Both the position numbers and the translations under genes were made by a program. The notes under the pieces were generated by a model. It made no database searches. It had not been told where the DNA came from and saw only the letters and a program-made list of their open reading frames with translations. DNA of 64,000 nt. Origin: Forficula auricularia (taxonomy: Eukaryota; Arthropoda; Insecta; Dermaptera; Forficulidae). Where the stretch lies: the NCBI GenBank assembly GCA_024734495.1, contig JALMQS010000105.1:68671-132670 (forward strand), in the 5' to 3' direction. Numbering within the stretch: the first letter of the stretch is position 1; every line of letters starts with the position of its first letter. Of the stretch, positions 10,331 to 21,579 are shown in pieces.

Positions 10331-12578
10331 CCTTTTTTTTACTTTATCCAATGCGAAGCATGGGAGAAAGTATTGTAATGGGTCTCGCGGCAAGCGCGAC
10401 TTCAAAGGGTCCTCAGGTAAAGACTACGGAACCCATGGACTCAATTAAGGTCACAAATTGAAGTATTCAATGAGATTGAATTTTAGCACGTGACGGTTTT
10501 GAAAAAATTACCTGGAATCTCGTCGAGAGGCCAAAAAGTGCCATTTTTTTGGAAGTGCGTGCGGATGGATGGATGGGTGGATGTTATCGTTTTTTCGTCC
10601 ACGATTTTTTCCACACCGTTACACTGATTGAATTGAAATTGAAAACCTTCTATTATTTTAACAACATGAAGCGTTGATTAGTTTTTAGTACATATCGGTC
10701 CACAAACATTAGTACTTTATTTCAGTACTATTTTAGTTTTTTCTAAAAATATTGAAAATGACTTAACCAATTTTGATGAAATTGAATATCCTAATTAAGT
10801 ACCTTGGGGACCACAAAAAAGGTTAAATAAAGTTTTTAGTAAAATCATATTTTAAAGTACTTTAGAGTAAAAGAGTACTTTTTTTAATTTTTTTGTTTTA
10901 AATTCTTTAAAATTTATTCATTTGTTCGTTTTAATATAGCTCATTTAACCTAACTTAAGTAAGAATGGTTAGACTCAAACTTGAGTTGTTTACCAAAAAA
11001 GAATTTAGTCTTTTTGATTTTAAGTCGATTCTTCCACGTTTTCAGTAGAGGTTGCCATTAATAGTCAAAACATCAAAAATGGAATGCAATAAGGTTATTC
11101 CTCTAGTATTAGATGAGAATCGATCGTTATTTTTGATTTTATGTCGATTCCTCCATGTCTTCAGCAATGGTTACCAATAATAATCGAAACGTCAAAAACC
11201 TAATGTAGAATTGTTATTCCTCAAGTATTAGATGAGAATCGATGGCTATTTTTGATTTTTAGTCGATTCCTCCATGTCTTCAGCAATGGTTACCAATAAA
11301 AACCGAAATGTCAAAAATCCAATATAGAATGGTTATTCCTCAAGTATTAGATGAGAATCAATCGCTATTTTTGGTTTAAAGTCGATTTCTCTATGTCTTC
11401 AGCAATGGTTACCAATAAAAACCGAATCGCCAAAAATCTAATATAGAATGGTTATTCCTCAAGTATTAGATGAGAATCAATCGCTATTTTTGGTTTAAAG
11501 TTGATTTCTCTATGTCTTCAGCAATGGTTACCAATAAAGACCTAAACGCCAAAAATCCAATATAGAATGGTTATTCCTCAAGTATTAGAAAGTCGATTTC
11601 TCTATGTCTTCAGCAATGGTTACCAATAAAAACCGAAACGCTAAAAATCCAATATAGAATGGTTATTTCTCAAGTATTAGATGAGAATCAATCTCTATTT
11701 TTGGTTTAAAGTCGATTTCTCTATGTCTTCAGCAATGGTTACCAATAAAAACCGAAACGTCAAAAATCCAATATAGAACGGTTATTCCTCAAGTACTGGT
11801 TGAGAATCAATCGCTATTTTTGGTTTAAAGTCGATTTCTCTGTCTTAAGCAAAGGTAACGGATAAGAAAACAACGCAGTTGCTATGGTTACTTATAAAAT
11901 TTCCTCCCAAATTTTTACCATTTCACAGCGAGAAGCCTAACCATTCTTACTTAAGTTAGGTTAAATGAGCTATATTAAAACGAACAAATGAATAAATTTT
12001 AAAGAATTTAAAACAAAAAATTAAAAAAAAAGTACTATTTTACTCTAAAGTACTTTAAAATATGATTTTACTAAAAACTTTATTTAACCTTTTTTGTGGT
12101 CCCCAAGGTACTTAATTAGGATATTAAATTTCATCAAAATTGGTTAAGTCATTTTCAAGATATTTAGAAAAAACTAAAAAAGTACTGAAATAAAGTACTA
12201 ATGTTTGTGGACCGATATGTACCAAAAACTAATCAACGCTTCATTTTGTTAAAATAATAGTAGGTTTTCAATTTCAATTCAATCAGTGTAACGGTGTGGA
12301 AAAAATCGTGGACGAAAAAAACGATAACATCCATCCATCCATCCATCCATCCGCACGCACTTCCAAAAAAAATGGCACTTTTTGGCCTCTCGACGAGATT
12401 CCAGGTAATTTTTGGCAAAACCGTCACGTGCTAAAATTCAATCTCATTGAATACTTCAATTTGTGACCTTAATTGAGTCCATGGGTTCCGTAGTCTTTAC
12501 CTGAGGACCCTTTGAAGTCGCGCTTGCCGCGAGACCCATTACAATACTTTCTCCCATGCTTCGCATTGGATAAAGTAA
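10331..12578. mobile_element. family A fold-back element with ~640-bp TIRs
   Basis: The left arm (about 10331-10975) and right arm (about 11938-12578) are near-identical inverted copies of the family A sequence. Each starts from TTTACTTTATCCAATGCGAA and ends inside at AACTTAAGTAAGAATGGTTA. The roughly 960-bp centre is mostly a 119-bp tandem array. No transposase is present, so it is non-autonomous. Long TIRs with internal tandem repeats resemble fold-back elements, but no TSD was identified. Confidence 0.8.
11040..11850. repeat. 119-bp tandem repeat array inside family A element
   Basis: The block AGATGAGAATC recurs at 11110, 11230, 11349 and 11468, then at 11679 after a unit with about 27 bp deleted, then near 11797. 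The period is 119 bp. Each unit also contains CTTCAGCAATGGTTACCAAT and GGTTATTCCTCAAGTATTAG. There are about six and a half units, more similar toward the right. A diverged unit occurs in the 20088 copy at 20985-21130. Confidence 0.88.
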
Positions 12579-12599
12579 AAATTAAGTCATAGTTATAAT

Positions 12600-13300
12600 C
12601 TAATATTACTTTTACCATACAGGGAATGGTCAAGTATTGTAATCGTGCATGAAAAAAGTGGATTTTTTCCTTCTTTTTTTCGAAATATCTCAAAAACGGC
12701 TGAAACTATTTTGATTAGAAAAATTGAGCGAAACCATGGCATTTCGCTCTACAAAAAAGCTCTAATAAGTGAACATCGAAAAAATTATATTTTCGAGATA
12801 ATAATTGTTGTCAAAATGTCTGTTAGTCTGTCCGTCTGGTTGTCTGGTTGTCCGTTAGTCTGTGCGTTACAAAATTTTTGTGGACGAGTTAGCTCAAAAA
12901 CTAGTGTGAATATCAAAACCAAATTTCACACGTAGTTTTGGTCCATTGAGATTAAGAGCTGATTAGATTTTGGTGCATATCGACACAAAATTAAGGGGTT
13001 GGAGGGGAGGTTAAAAATTAAAAATCTAGGCTATTTGAGCAAACTCAACCAAATTTTGTATACATAATCAGTAGGACCCTCAGAAGTCTAAAAATGCAAA
13101 AACTATCCGCCCAAAATGGGGAGGGGGTGTAGGGTCAAAAAATGAAAATCTTGGCCATTTACCAAACTCAACCAAATCTTGTATACATAATCAGTGGGAC
13201 CCCAGAAGTCTAAAAATCCAAAAACTAACCCCCCCATACATGATTATATGGTAAATAATTTTAAGGGCCAGGTTGTATGGTAAAGTCAAGTGGATGGCCA
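12600..13300 (+). mobile_element. family B repeat, fullest copy
   Basis: The head is CTTTTACCATACAGGGAATG followed by GTCAAGTATTGTAATCGTGC; the tail is GTTGTATGGTAAAGTCAAGT then GGATGGCCACATCAG near 13270-13310. Both ends carry TTTACCATACA in inverted orientation. The middle has CTCAAAAACGGCTGAAACTA and GTCCGTTAGTCTGTGCGTTA. No credible protein is encoded. It follows the right arm of the family A element almost directly. Confidence 0.72.
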
Positions 13301-13591
13301 CATCAGAACACGTCAGCTAATTTTCTATTCTTATTCCAAGCTCTAATAAGAAAACTACTAATTGAACATTCTTCTACAAATTCGAATTTAATCTTTTTTA
13401 AAACCCGCAAACTCGGTTTAATAAAATAAAATTTGTAAAATATAGCCGTACATCAAACAGATGAGTCCAGGCAAATTACATTAAAAAAATCGGATAAATA
13501 TGAAATATGTTCCCGGTAAATATTTTACTGCGGAATACCTTTGCTGGTACTACAATATAACTCCCCTAGTCTCCGACACTTATTATGCGTT

Positions 13592-14371
13592 GTGAAATTT
13601 TTTGACGCCTCAAAATGAGAAAAATTTCGGAGTTTTCAGTTTTTACTATGAATAACTCTAAATCGGATTATCAAATCAAAGAGATATTTTTAGATAAATT
13701 AAACCTCTTAAATTCCACGTACCATACACAATGTATCATCTATTTAGGTTCTGTAGAACCGTTACAAGCGCCTGTTAAAAAAACAGCTCCGGGATCACTT
13801 TTGAATATCCCTAGAACTCGTACTTTTTTCGATTTTTTCCCATTTTGACCAAGAAGAAGCAGGTTTTCGACAAAGAAGACTATACGTTTTTAAACTAGAA
13901 TAAGTTTGCTACAATTTAAATGAAATTTTATTTTAATTGGATAATAGTAAAATGAGGTTGAAGTTTTGAAAAAATCAAATTTTTTGGAAAAAATCGCAGT
14001 TTTCCTTCATAAAAGTAAAATCACTCATTCTAGAAACTTGATTAATATCTCATCCTCTAGTAAATTTTGTTGACTTGAACGTTTCTTTGGACCACTTTTT
14101 TTATAAAACTCTTAGATTTATAGATATCCAGCAATTTCCATGGACCCTTTTGAGGATTCGGGTCATATCCTATCCGGAAAATGTAGAATATCTGTAATTA
14201 TAAGAATTTTATCAAAAAAGTGGTCCAAAAAACGGTCAAGTAAATAAAATTTCCTAGACAATGAGATAGGAATCAAGTTTCTAGGATGAGTGGTTTTATT
14301 TTATGAATGAAAAACTGCGATTTTTTCCAAAAAATTGCATTTTTTCAAAACTTCAACCTCATGTTACCATA
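13592..14371. mobile_element. family C element, truncated by assembly gap
   Basis: The segment shares long stretches with the element at 59531-61093, for example CATTTTGACCAAGAAG, AAATGAGGTTGAAGTTTTG and AGTTTCTAGGATGAGTGGTT. It contains its own inverted repeat around 14130 (AAGTGGTCC/GGACCACTT). It runs into the 100-N gap and nothing of it reappears after the gap. Confidence 0.7.
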
Positions 14372-14471
14372 NNNNNNNNNNNNNNNNNNNNNNNNNNNNN
14401 NNNNNNNNNNNNNNNNNNNNNNNNNNNNNNNNNNNNNNNNNNNNNNNNNNNNNNNNNNNNNNNNNNNNNNN
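14372..14471. other. assembly gap, 100 N
   Basis: Exactly 100 N, the conventional value for a gap of unknown size. It interrupts a family C element about 575 bp upstream of the proposed first coding exon. Confidence 0.99.
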
Positions 14472-14510
14472 CCCTTTTAAAAACAATTGTTCTACCATGA
14501 TTATTTATTG

Positions 14511-14629
14511 AAGGAGACAATAAAAGAACGTGTCTTCTGCTGGAATTATAAATTTTATTTATTTATAACGTTATAAATAAATGAAATATATAATTCCAGC
14601 AGAAGACACACTCTTTTATTGTCTCCTTT
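14511..14629. repeat. hairpin repeat, ~58-bp arms
   Basis: AAGGAGACAATAAAAGAACG through TTATAACG is followed at once by its inverted copy ending CTCTTTTATTGTCTCCTTTA. The loop is essentially absent. Single arms of the same family occur at 2262-2310 and 8060-8245. Confidence 0.82.
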
Positions 14630-14769
14630 AATATATAAAAATTCTGCTACCCCCGACACAAATACAATTCAATTTAATGCTTATTTATACTTTATATATA
14701 AGTGAAAGTCATGTGATAAGATTTTTGCAACTGATAATCCAATTGAGAGAATTTCTCCCATTTTTGCAG

Positions 14770-15045
14770 AAGGGATTAGAGGCAGCCACCCTGTTATCAG
14801 GATTGTGTCCATAGAGGGGTTTCGATTACCCTCGCCGCCCAATGGGCTTGCGTCTTCGCCCCCCACTCGGCGCCCTCCGAGATTGCGTATTCAGGGGAGC
14901 AGCAAGAGGAACAAGTGAAGCCAAGCCCGACAATCATTCTGTCACTGGAACCTAAAGTCAAGTGTCACCGGAAGACCCGTCCTCAAAATCCGACAGCCAC
15001 CAGCCACTTCGCAGACAAATTCGCAGACAAATCAGGCAGCTCGTG
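14770..15045 (+). other. GC-rich leader of proposed first coding exon (5'UTR)
   Basis: The stretch is far richer in GC than its surroundings and looks transcribed rather than TE-derived. It lies just upstream of an ATG and a splice donor. A TGA in the frame of that ATG sits near 14913 and no ATG intervenes in that frame, so 15046 would be the first start in frame. The sequence TTTTTGCAG before 14770 could be a splice acceptor, in which case this is an internal exon. No TATA box or initiator was assigned. Confidence 0.42.
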
Positions 15046-15064
15046 ATGGACCGCGTCCTTCCAC
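15046..15064 (+). CDS. proposed first coding exon of the odd-skipped family gene
   Basis: ATG at 15046 opens MDRVLP plus one extra base, then a strong donor GTAAGT at 15065-15070. The phase-1 end fits the exon starting at 54298, whose phase-compatible frame reads [20 protein letters not shown] with codons ending mostly in C or T, as expected of real coding sequence. The implied intron is 15065-54297, about 39 kb. Linking these exons is inference; the exon could belong to another transcript or an unseen gene. Confidence 0.42.
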
Positions 15065-15359
15065 GTAAGTCACACACCATCTCTCACTTTCTTTTAAGAT
15101 TTATTGAATTTCTTAGTACTACTTTCGCAAAATAAATTCTCACCAGCCAGCCCTTTGGGAACCGGAGAGAAAAATAAGCCCGGTATTTCGAAAAAATATT
15201 TGAAACATATTAACTGAATTAACTTGTTTTACCGAGAAATTCATTTGTTAAATGACCTGCTTACTATTACGACAAATAGAATTTACCAAAATCCAATTGG
15301 GTATGTGAACCCATGAGAAGGAACAGATTAAATATTTATATTTAATTTTGTTAAGGGAG

Positions 15360-15645
15360 AATCGAGGGGGTATCCGCGATTGGAAGTAGCTGTACACCTC
15401 TTTGGAAGTATTTTGGAAGTACTTGGATATATTTGCAAATATTTGAAAGTGCTTGGAAACATTTGGAAGTACTTGGGAATGTTTGGAAGTATGTTGGAAA
15501 TATTTGGAAGTACTTGTAAATATTTGGAACTGCTTGGAAATAATTGGAATTACTTAGAAATATTTGGAAGTACTTGGAAATATTTGGAAGTACTTTGAAA
15601 TATTTGGAAGTACAAGTGGAAGTAGGTGTACAGCATATTAGGTCG
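15360..15645. repeat. GGAAGTACTTGGAAATATTT minisatellite with inverted borders
   Basis: Units of about 14-15 bp (TTGGAAGTACTTGGAAATA-type, alternating) repeat from about 15398 to 15617, roughly fifteen times with variants. The borders look inverted: GAATCGAGGGGGTATCCGCG on the left against TCGCGGTTCACCCCTCGGAG on the right. This suggests a small MITE that has expanded an internal repeat. Long open frames on both strands come from the repeat and are not genes. Confidence 0.82.
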
Positions 15646-15689
15646 CGGTTCACCCCTCGGAGAGAATGGTGTAGGTTCTTGGTGAAACA

Positions 15690-15845
15690 TATTAAATAAA
15701 GTAAAGAAAATTTTTTGAAAAATGTTTTTTTGGAACTTTTTCAAATTTATTTATGTGAAACCTACCTAGTATTTTATATTTAAAAATTTTTTTGAAAAAG
15801 TTCCAAAAAAAAAAACATTTTTCAAAAAATTTTCTTTACATTATT
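15690..15845. repeat. inverted repeat, ~55-bp arms
   Basis: AAGAAAATTTTTTGAAAAAT through GGAACTTTTTCAAA is mirrored after a spacer of about 45 bp by TTTGAAAAAGTTCC through ATTTTCTTTA. No coding sequence. It is a probable MITE or fold-back remnant. Confidence 0.8.
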
Positions 15846-17068
15846 TATATTTAATGATAACATCTTACTTTTTTGAAGTCGGTTAAAAAGACTGATTATG
15901 AAAATCAACCATTCGAAATTATATACATGTATATCGTCGCTGATCTTACAAAACCTCGTAAGTCCGATTTTTGTTCAAATACGTATTATACGTTTATACC
16001 GACCAACTTTCCAAAGCGCATATGTCTATTGAAACCTTAGTATACTATTCTAATTTAATTTCGCTCTACGGACAAATAATAAATATTGAACTGTATTTGT
16101 ATATATTGTTCTTTAAAATGGGTTTTCTTGTTTTGTGGTAAACAATGAATTTAGGACTTACGAGATTTTGTAAGATTAGCGACGATCGGTATAATGTATA
16201 TACTATACATACAGGGTGTCCCGTATCACAACGATAAACCGTGAACAGGGGATAGGACAATTTACGACGGTCCCGAACGTAAACTTTTTTTAATAAAAGT
16301 CTTATAGTTTTCGAGTTATAATAGTTTTTAAAAATGGTGAAAATCGCTACCCTGTCCTAAATATCGAGATGCTGTGGCTACAAATTTACATATTTTATTA
16401 TTCTAATTTTTGTTACGCAATTCTGAATAATCCTGCTATTGACCAGAATTCAAAATAAAATCATAAGTACTATACTTTTGGAGAAAAAAAATATTTTTGC
16501 CGGACTTATGTTTTAAAAAATTTTCATCAGCTAACTTTGAATCATCTTTAATGTAAAAAAAGTCAAGTTTGACTAGCATGGCAAGCTATTTAAAAAATTG
16601 GCCCATTTAGTGGAGATTTCAAAATGGTACGGCACTTTGTACTTCCTTCTTTGGAAAAAAAAAATTTGTACTTTTTTGGCAAAATTAGCTAATTTAAAAA
16701 CATATTTTGATAGTGTTGTTTATTTAATACAGGGGTGTCCAATCTTTTGGCTTTCACGGGCCACATTTGAAGGAAAAAATTGTCCCGGGCCGCAGATAAA
16801 ATACATTAATTCTACCGATTTTCTTGATCAAAAAAGATAGTTGAAAATATTAAAAATAAAAAATTATTGATTGTAAAAATAAATATAAATCTTTTATAAA
16901 ACAATCTTTAAACGTTTAATCAAACTCAAAAATTTCGGGAGAATTTCTCCCTTTCTCAATGGAAATTTTTCAACTAAGACTAGCTAATAAATATGTGTTT
17001 ATTAATTGAAATTTTATTATTTCATCGATCCATTTTATAATTATATATTTTTAATCTTCAATCAAATA

Positions 17069-17562
17069 CACTGCGGTGCATAAATTGAGACACCAATAAA
17101 AACTTTATTAAATAGTAAATCATTTTTAATTTTTTCACAAGTAACATTTACTGAAGAACGGCTTATTAAAAGTGTACTTGCCACTTGTCTTTGACTTAGC
17201 CCTTGATTAATTAGGCACACAATTTGAACTGCTTGAACTTCAGAAATATCTATTTTGTATATTTGATCTTTCTATCAATTATGCTTAATTCAAAATGATT
17301 CATTTTATTGATATTTCCAATGGAATTTGTTTTTTATTTAAAACTTTATTTAAATGTAAAGTGATATTGAGAAAGTATATAATTGTATCTTTTAATTTAT
17401 ATATATATTTTATAAAATCCAAAAATTATCACCATTATTTATTGAATATGTTAGTCTAAGAGTTAATAGAACAAATTATATGGTTATTTATAAAACTTTT
17501 AAAAATAATTTGCTATTTAATAAAGTTTTTTATTGGTAGCTCGATTTTTTTGCACCGTAGTG
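17069..17562 (-). mobile_element. Tc1-like element remnant with TA TSD
   Basis: Termini are CACTGCGGTGCATAAATTGA and, inverted, the sequence ending TTTTTTGCACCGTAGTG. Both are followed inward by ACCAATAAAAACTTTATTAA-type sequence, and both are flanked by TA. On the minus strand around 17140-17275 the translation reads IVCLINQGLSQRQVASTLL then ISRSSVN, the N-terminal helix-turn-helix of Tc1/mariner transposases. The DDE domain is deleted. Confidence 0.83.
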
Positions 17563-17619
17563 TATAAAAAAATAATCATGAAAAATATTACAGTCATGCA
17601 AGAAATGTATAGTATACCT

Positions 17620-17960
17620 ATAATCAGGAAACGTTTTCAGATAAAATGTTAAAATTTAGTGAATTGTAATTCAAAATACATAGATGCGTACCATTTTTAG
17701 CTCATTAACAAAAACCTTTCAGGAATAGTATTTTGTACGTTCATAAAACGTTTTCAGGTAAAAAGCTAAAATTTGTTGCATTGTAAGATATTTGCGTACC
17801 AATTTTCAGCTCATTAACTAAAACCTTTCAAGATTGGAATTTTGTATTATGAGAAAAAGTTTTCAGGTAAAAAGCTAAAATTTGGTGCATTGTAAAATAT
17901 TTACGTACCAATTTTACAGTTCATTAACTAAAATCTTTCTAGATTGGCATTTTGTACCCT
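17620..17960. repeat. ~120-bp tandem repeat, three units
   Basis: CGTTTTCAGGTAAAAAGCTA, then AAATTTGTTGCATTGTAA, CGTACCAATTTTCAGCTCAT and TAACTAAAACCTTTC recur three times with about 120-bp spacing and divergence. No coding potential. Confidence 0.8.
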
Positions 17961-19359
17961 CAGGGCAAAAGCAAATGAAAATAATATGTATTTTATAAAT
18001 CGATATTTATTTTTTACTAAATTGATATCTTTTCATCAGAGAAAATAAATAATTCGAAATATTCTAGAAAACATTTTTTTGCAAACTAATCGGCCAACAC
18101 GTCTCAACTTGTCCATGCGTGTCTCGACTCGTTTGAAATAATCTCCAGTTTTTATCATTAAAAAATCTATTAAATATTTGAAATTGGAAATAAGCAAAAC
18201 GGGCAATTCTAGAGCAATTGAGTACCAATACCAATGCCCTGGCCAACCTGAATTGCACCGCCGCGTGCCGATTGACGACTTAAAAATTTCTGAGGGCCGC
18301 ATATAATAAAAAAGAATAATTACAATTTATTCCATATATATTTTTTTTTTGAAATCTCTCTTTACAACGAATTTGGTACTTTTTATTGAAAGTTATTATT
18401 AATATTAATTTGAATGTAGCGATACACTGAAAATGTTCAATCAGTGTAAATGTAGGAAAAAAATTCTACAACCAGATATGAAATGAAAACACACATTTAT
18501 CCAACAACAAAATATATATTGTATGGTAAAATAAACATAAAATATAAAATTATTAGTTAATTCGCATAAACCATGTTTCAAATTTTATTTTAAAATAACA
18601 AACAAATTTGGATGGCTTTTTTTTCTGTTTGATATTTGCGTTTCTTTTCACTAACTTAATTTTTCTAAAACTATATCATTAGTTAAAATTTACTATTATT
18701 ATTTAATTTAATATGTTTAATATGTTATTCTTCATGTGTATAGGTAACCATATTTCTTTAGATTACTTTAATTTGATTTAAAATATATTTTAAAATACCC
18801 GAAAAAAAAATTTGTCAAATATGACCACGGGCCGCAAGTAAGTTCATCGAGGGCCACATGCGGCCCGCTAGGTAATTTTGCCAAAAAAGTACAAATATTT
18901 TTTTTCCAAAGAAGGAGGTACAAAGTGCTGTACCATTTTGACATCTTGACAAAATGGGCCAATTTTTTAAATAACTTGCCATTCTTGTTTACTAGACTTT
19001 TTTTACATTAAAGATGATTCAAAGTTAGCTGATGAAAATTTTTTAAAACATAAGTCCGGCAAAAATATTTTTTTTTCTACAAAAGTATAGTACTTATGGT
19101 TTTATTTTGAATTCTGGTCAATAGCAGGATTATTCAGGATTGCGTAACAAAAATTAGAATAATAAAATATGTAAATTTGTAGCCACAGCATCTCGATATT
19201 TAGGGTAGGATAGCGATTTTCACTATTTTTAGAAACTATTATAACTCGAAAACTATGGGACTTTTATTAAAAAAAAAAAAATCTTAAACCGTTGTAAATT
19301 GCTCTATCCCACTGTTCTCGGTTTATCATTGTGATACAGGACACCCTGAAAATATAATT

Positions 19360-19510
19360 TATTTGCTTGAGACTATACCTAGTTTCGTGACTTGACCTTC
19401 ATCATCTTATTAATTAGAAATATTTCATCTGTTATTTCTCTCTAGGTTCAATTACATAGTTGGATGTAGAAAATTCGTTTTGCTGTTATAGCAAGCTAAC
19501 CATATAAACG
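19360..19510 (-). repeat. hammerhead-like relic with shared upstream block
   Basis: On the minus strand this reads AGCTTGCTATAACAGCAAAA, a spacer, then AAGATGATGAAGGTCAAG, CACGAAACTAGG and TATAGTCTCAAG. The order matches the copy at 1797-1905, but the C of the first core box is missing. It is a decayed family member. Confidence 0.5.
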
Positions 19511-19514
19511 ATCG

Positions 19515-19740
19515 TTTTAATAAATTATATACCTACATATTTATATTTATATGTATGTTTATTTGTATCAAGCTGAGGACAACCTCATTGATTTCTCTTT
19601 ATGAATCAACAACTCTGCTACTCTCGTCAAAACAAAATCTTTTCAATTATAAAACATTTGTATTTATTTCTATATAGATTTATGTTAATTTGCATGAAGC
19701 AGAGGAGAACTTCATTAATTTCTCCTAATGAACTATTAAT
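19515..19740. repeat. two copies of the dispersed GAGGACAACCTCATTGATTT motif
   Basis: Positions 19560-19640 read TTTGTATCAAGCTGAGGACA then ACCTCATTGATTTCTC, ACTCTGCTACTCTCG and CAAAACAAAATC. Positions 19685-19730 hold a shorter second copy (GAGGAGAACTTCATTAATTT). Relatives lie at 1715, 33680, 37350, 42010, 55010 and 55195. Function unknown. Confidence 0.55.
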
Positions 19741-20087
19741 ACTAAGCGGAAATATTAATTATAATCGCGTCATCTAGTCAATGTGATTTATGACGCATAA
19801 TAATTACATTTATACGATAAATATTGATAACTTATAAGCGAATCTGGTAAATTTAATAAAATTATGTTTTATAAAATATATTTTATTTATTTGTGGCTCG
19901 ATCAACATAAAAACAAGTTCTTAAGGTATACTGACGGTCTGCTCTCAAATATTTGATCGCGATACACTAAGTAATAAGCTTCTAGATTGAAGATGGGAAA
20001 ATTATTTCATTTACCGTTCATAGTTGCGAATTATTAATACTCACCAGTTTATAAGATACATTCTTATAAATTATTACCTTATTATTT

Positions 20088-21260
20088 TTACTTTATCCAA
20101 TGCGAAGCATGGGGAAAGTATTGTAATCGTTCTCGCGACAAGCGCGACTTCAAAGGGTCCTCAGGTAAAGAGTAAGAAACCCATGGACTCAATTAAAGTC
20201 ACAAATTGTAGTATTCAATTAGGTTGAATTTTAGCACGTGACGGTTTTGCCAAAAATTACATGGGGTCTCGTCGAGAGGCCAAAAGTACGATTTTTTCAT
20301 TTAGTGCGTGCTGATGTATGATGGATGGATGGATGGATGTTATCGTTTTTTTGGCCCACGATTTTTTACACACCGTTCCACCGATTGAAATGAAATTGAA
20401 AACCTATCATTAGTTTAACAAAATGAAACGCTGATTAGTTTTTGGTACATATCGGCCCACAAACATTAGTACTTTATTTCAGTACTTTTTTAGTTTTTTC
20501 TAAATATCTTGAAAATGACCTAACCAATTTTGATGAAATTTAATATCCTAATTAAGTACCTTGGGGACCACAAAAAAGGTTAAATAAAGTATTTAGTAAA
20601 ATTATATTTTAAAGTACGTTACTCTAGAGTAAGATAGTACTTTTTAAAATTTTTCATTTTAAATTCCTTAAAATTTATTCAATTGATCGTTTTATATAGC
20701 TCATTTAACCTTGCTTAAGTAAGAATGGATAGACTTCTCTCTGTGAAATGCTAAAAATTTGGGAGGAAATTTTATAAGTAACCATTGCTGAAGAGATGGA
20801 GGAATCGGCTTAAAATCAAAAATAACGATCGATTCTTATAATATAATAACCTTATTGCATTCCATTTTTGATGTTTTTACTATTAATGGCAACCTCTACT
20901 GAAAACGTGGAAGAATCGACTTAAAATCAAAAAGACTAAATTCTTTTTTGGTAAACAACTCAAGCTTGAGTTGTTTACCATGTAGATGAGAATCGATCGC
21001 TATTTTTGATTTTAAGTCGATTCCTCCATGTCATCACCAATGGTTACCATTAGTAACCGAAATGACAAAAATCCAATGTAGAATGGTTATTCCTCGAGTA
21101 TTAAATGAGAATCGATCATTATTTTTGAATTAAAGTTAACTTGAGCTGCAAATCGTAATTGATATCTGATTAATAATAAAGGAATAAACATATATTAATA
21201 TTTCAAATGTATTTGGATAAAGCTTAGCAACGATCCGTTGCAGTTTATTTTTAATATTAA
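20088..21260 (+). mobile_element. family A repeat, rearranged copy
   Basis: It starts ACTTTATCCAATGCGAAGCA and follows the family to about 20730. It continues with inverted internal sequence containing a 119-bp-type unit, and ends with TTAGCAACGATCCGTTGCAG at about 21227-21246, the same right end as 8697-9310. A perfect 30-bp palindrome centred near 20966 (GGTAAACAACTCAAGCTTGA and onward) marks an internal inversion junction. Confidence 0.75.
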
Positions 21261-21304
21261 CCGGTGATTATTAATATAAATCGATAAATCAAATGAACCG
21301 TAAC

Positions 21305-21536
21305 CAGTGGTGCATTTAGTACCTGAAAATCCCCAGGGGTAATTCAATTTTGAAGCCCCTCTCTAAATATTTTCACTACCCCTACACCCTACAATTCATT
21401 TGTCAATTTAGTTTACGGAATACTAAATGATTTATTATTTTTATTAGGAAAATAATAACAATTAAATTAAACAATTTTTTCTATTTTGAGAGCTGAATTT
21501 TGAGGCCCAGGCGTACACCTGTGCAGAAGCCCACTG
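21305..21536. mobile_element. hAT-type MITE with 7/8 TSD
   Basis: It begins CAGTGGTGCATTTAGTACCT and ends GTGCAGAAGCCCACTG. Flanks are ACCGTAAC (21297-21304) and ACCATAAC (21537-21544), matching at seven of eight bases as expected for an aged hAT duplication. No coding sequence. Confidence 0.72.
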
Positions 21537-21579
21537 ACCATAACAAATATATTTTTAACACTATTGTTTTAAGTCTCTA

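Larger units (their letters stand above)
16730..18870. mobile_element. hAT-like element fragment, nested
   Basis: It opens CAGGGGTGTCCAATCTTTTG then GCTTTCACGGGCCACATTTG and CCCGGGCCGCAG, typical of non-autonomous hAT ends. The other side has GGGCCACATGCGGCCCGC (about 18850-18868) but lacks the terminal CCCCTG. It is nested in the 16212-19348 element and interrupted by a Tc1-type element at 17069. Confidence 0.55.
16212..19348. mobile_element. TIR element (CAGGGTGTCC ends) carrying nested insertions
   Basis: CAGGGTGTCCCGTATCACAA at 16212 is matched by TTGTGATACAGGACACCCTG-like sequence ending at 19348. The inverted arms extend about 475 bp inward, to about 16690 and 18873. Everything between 16690 and 18873 looks like later insertions. 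No transposase of this element remains. A clean TSD was not found. Confidence 0.78.

Noticed and set aside
10865..12050. CRISPR-like array (regular repeats)
   Set aside because: The 119-bp units are contiguous with no unique spacers, and the sequence is a eukaryotic fold-back transposon.
15351..15653. 100-codon and 72-codon frames on opposite strands
   Set aside because: Both are translations of the 14-15-bp minisatellite.
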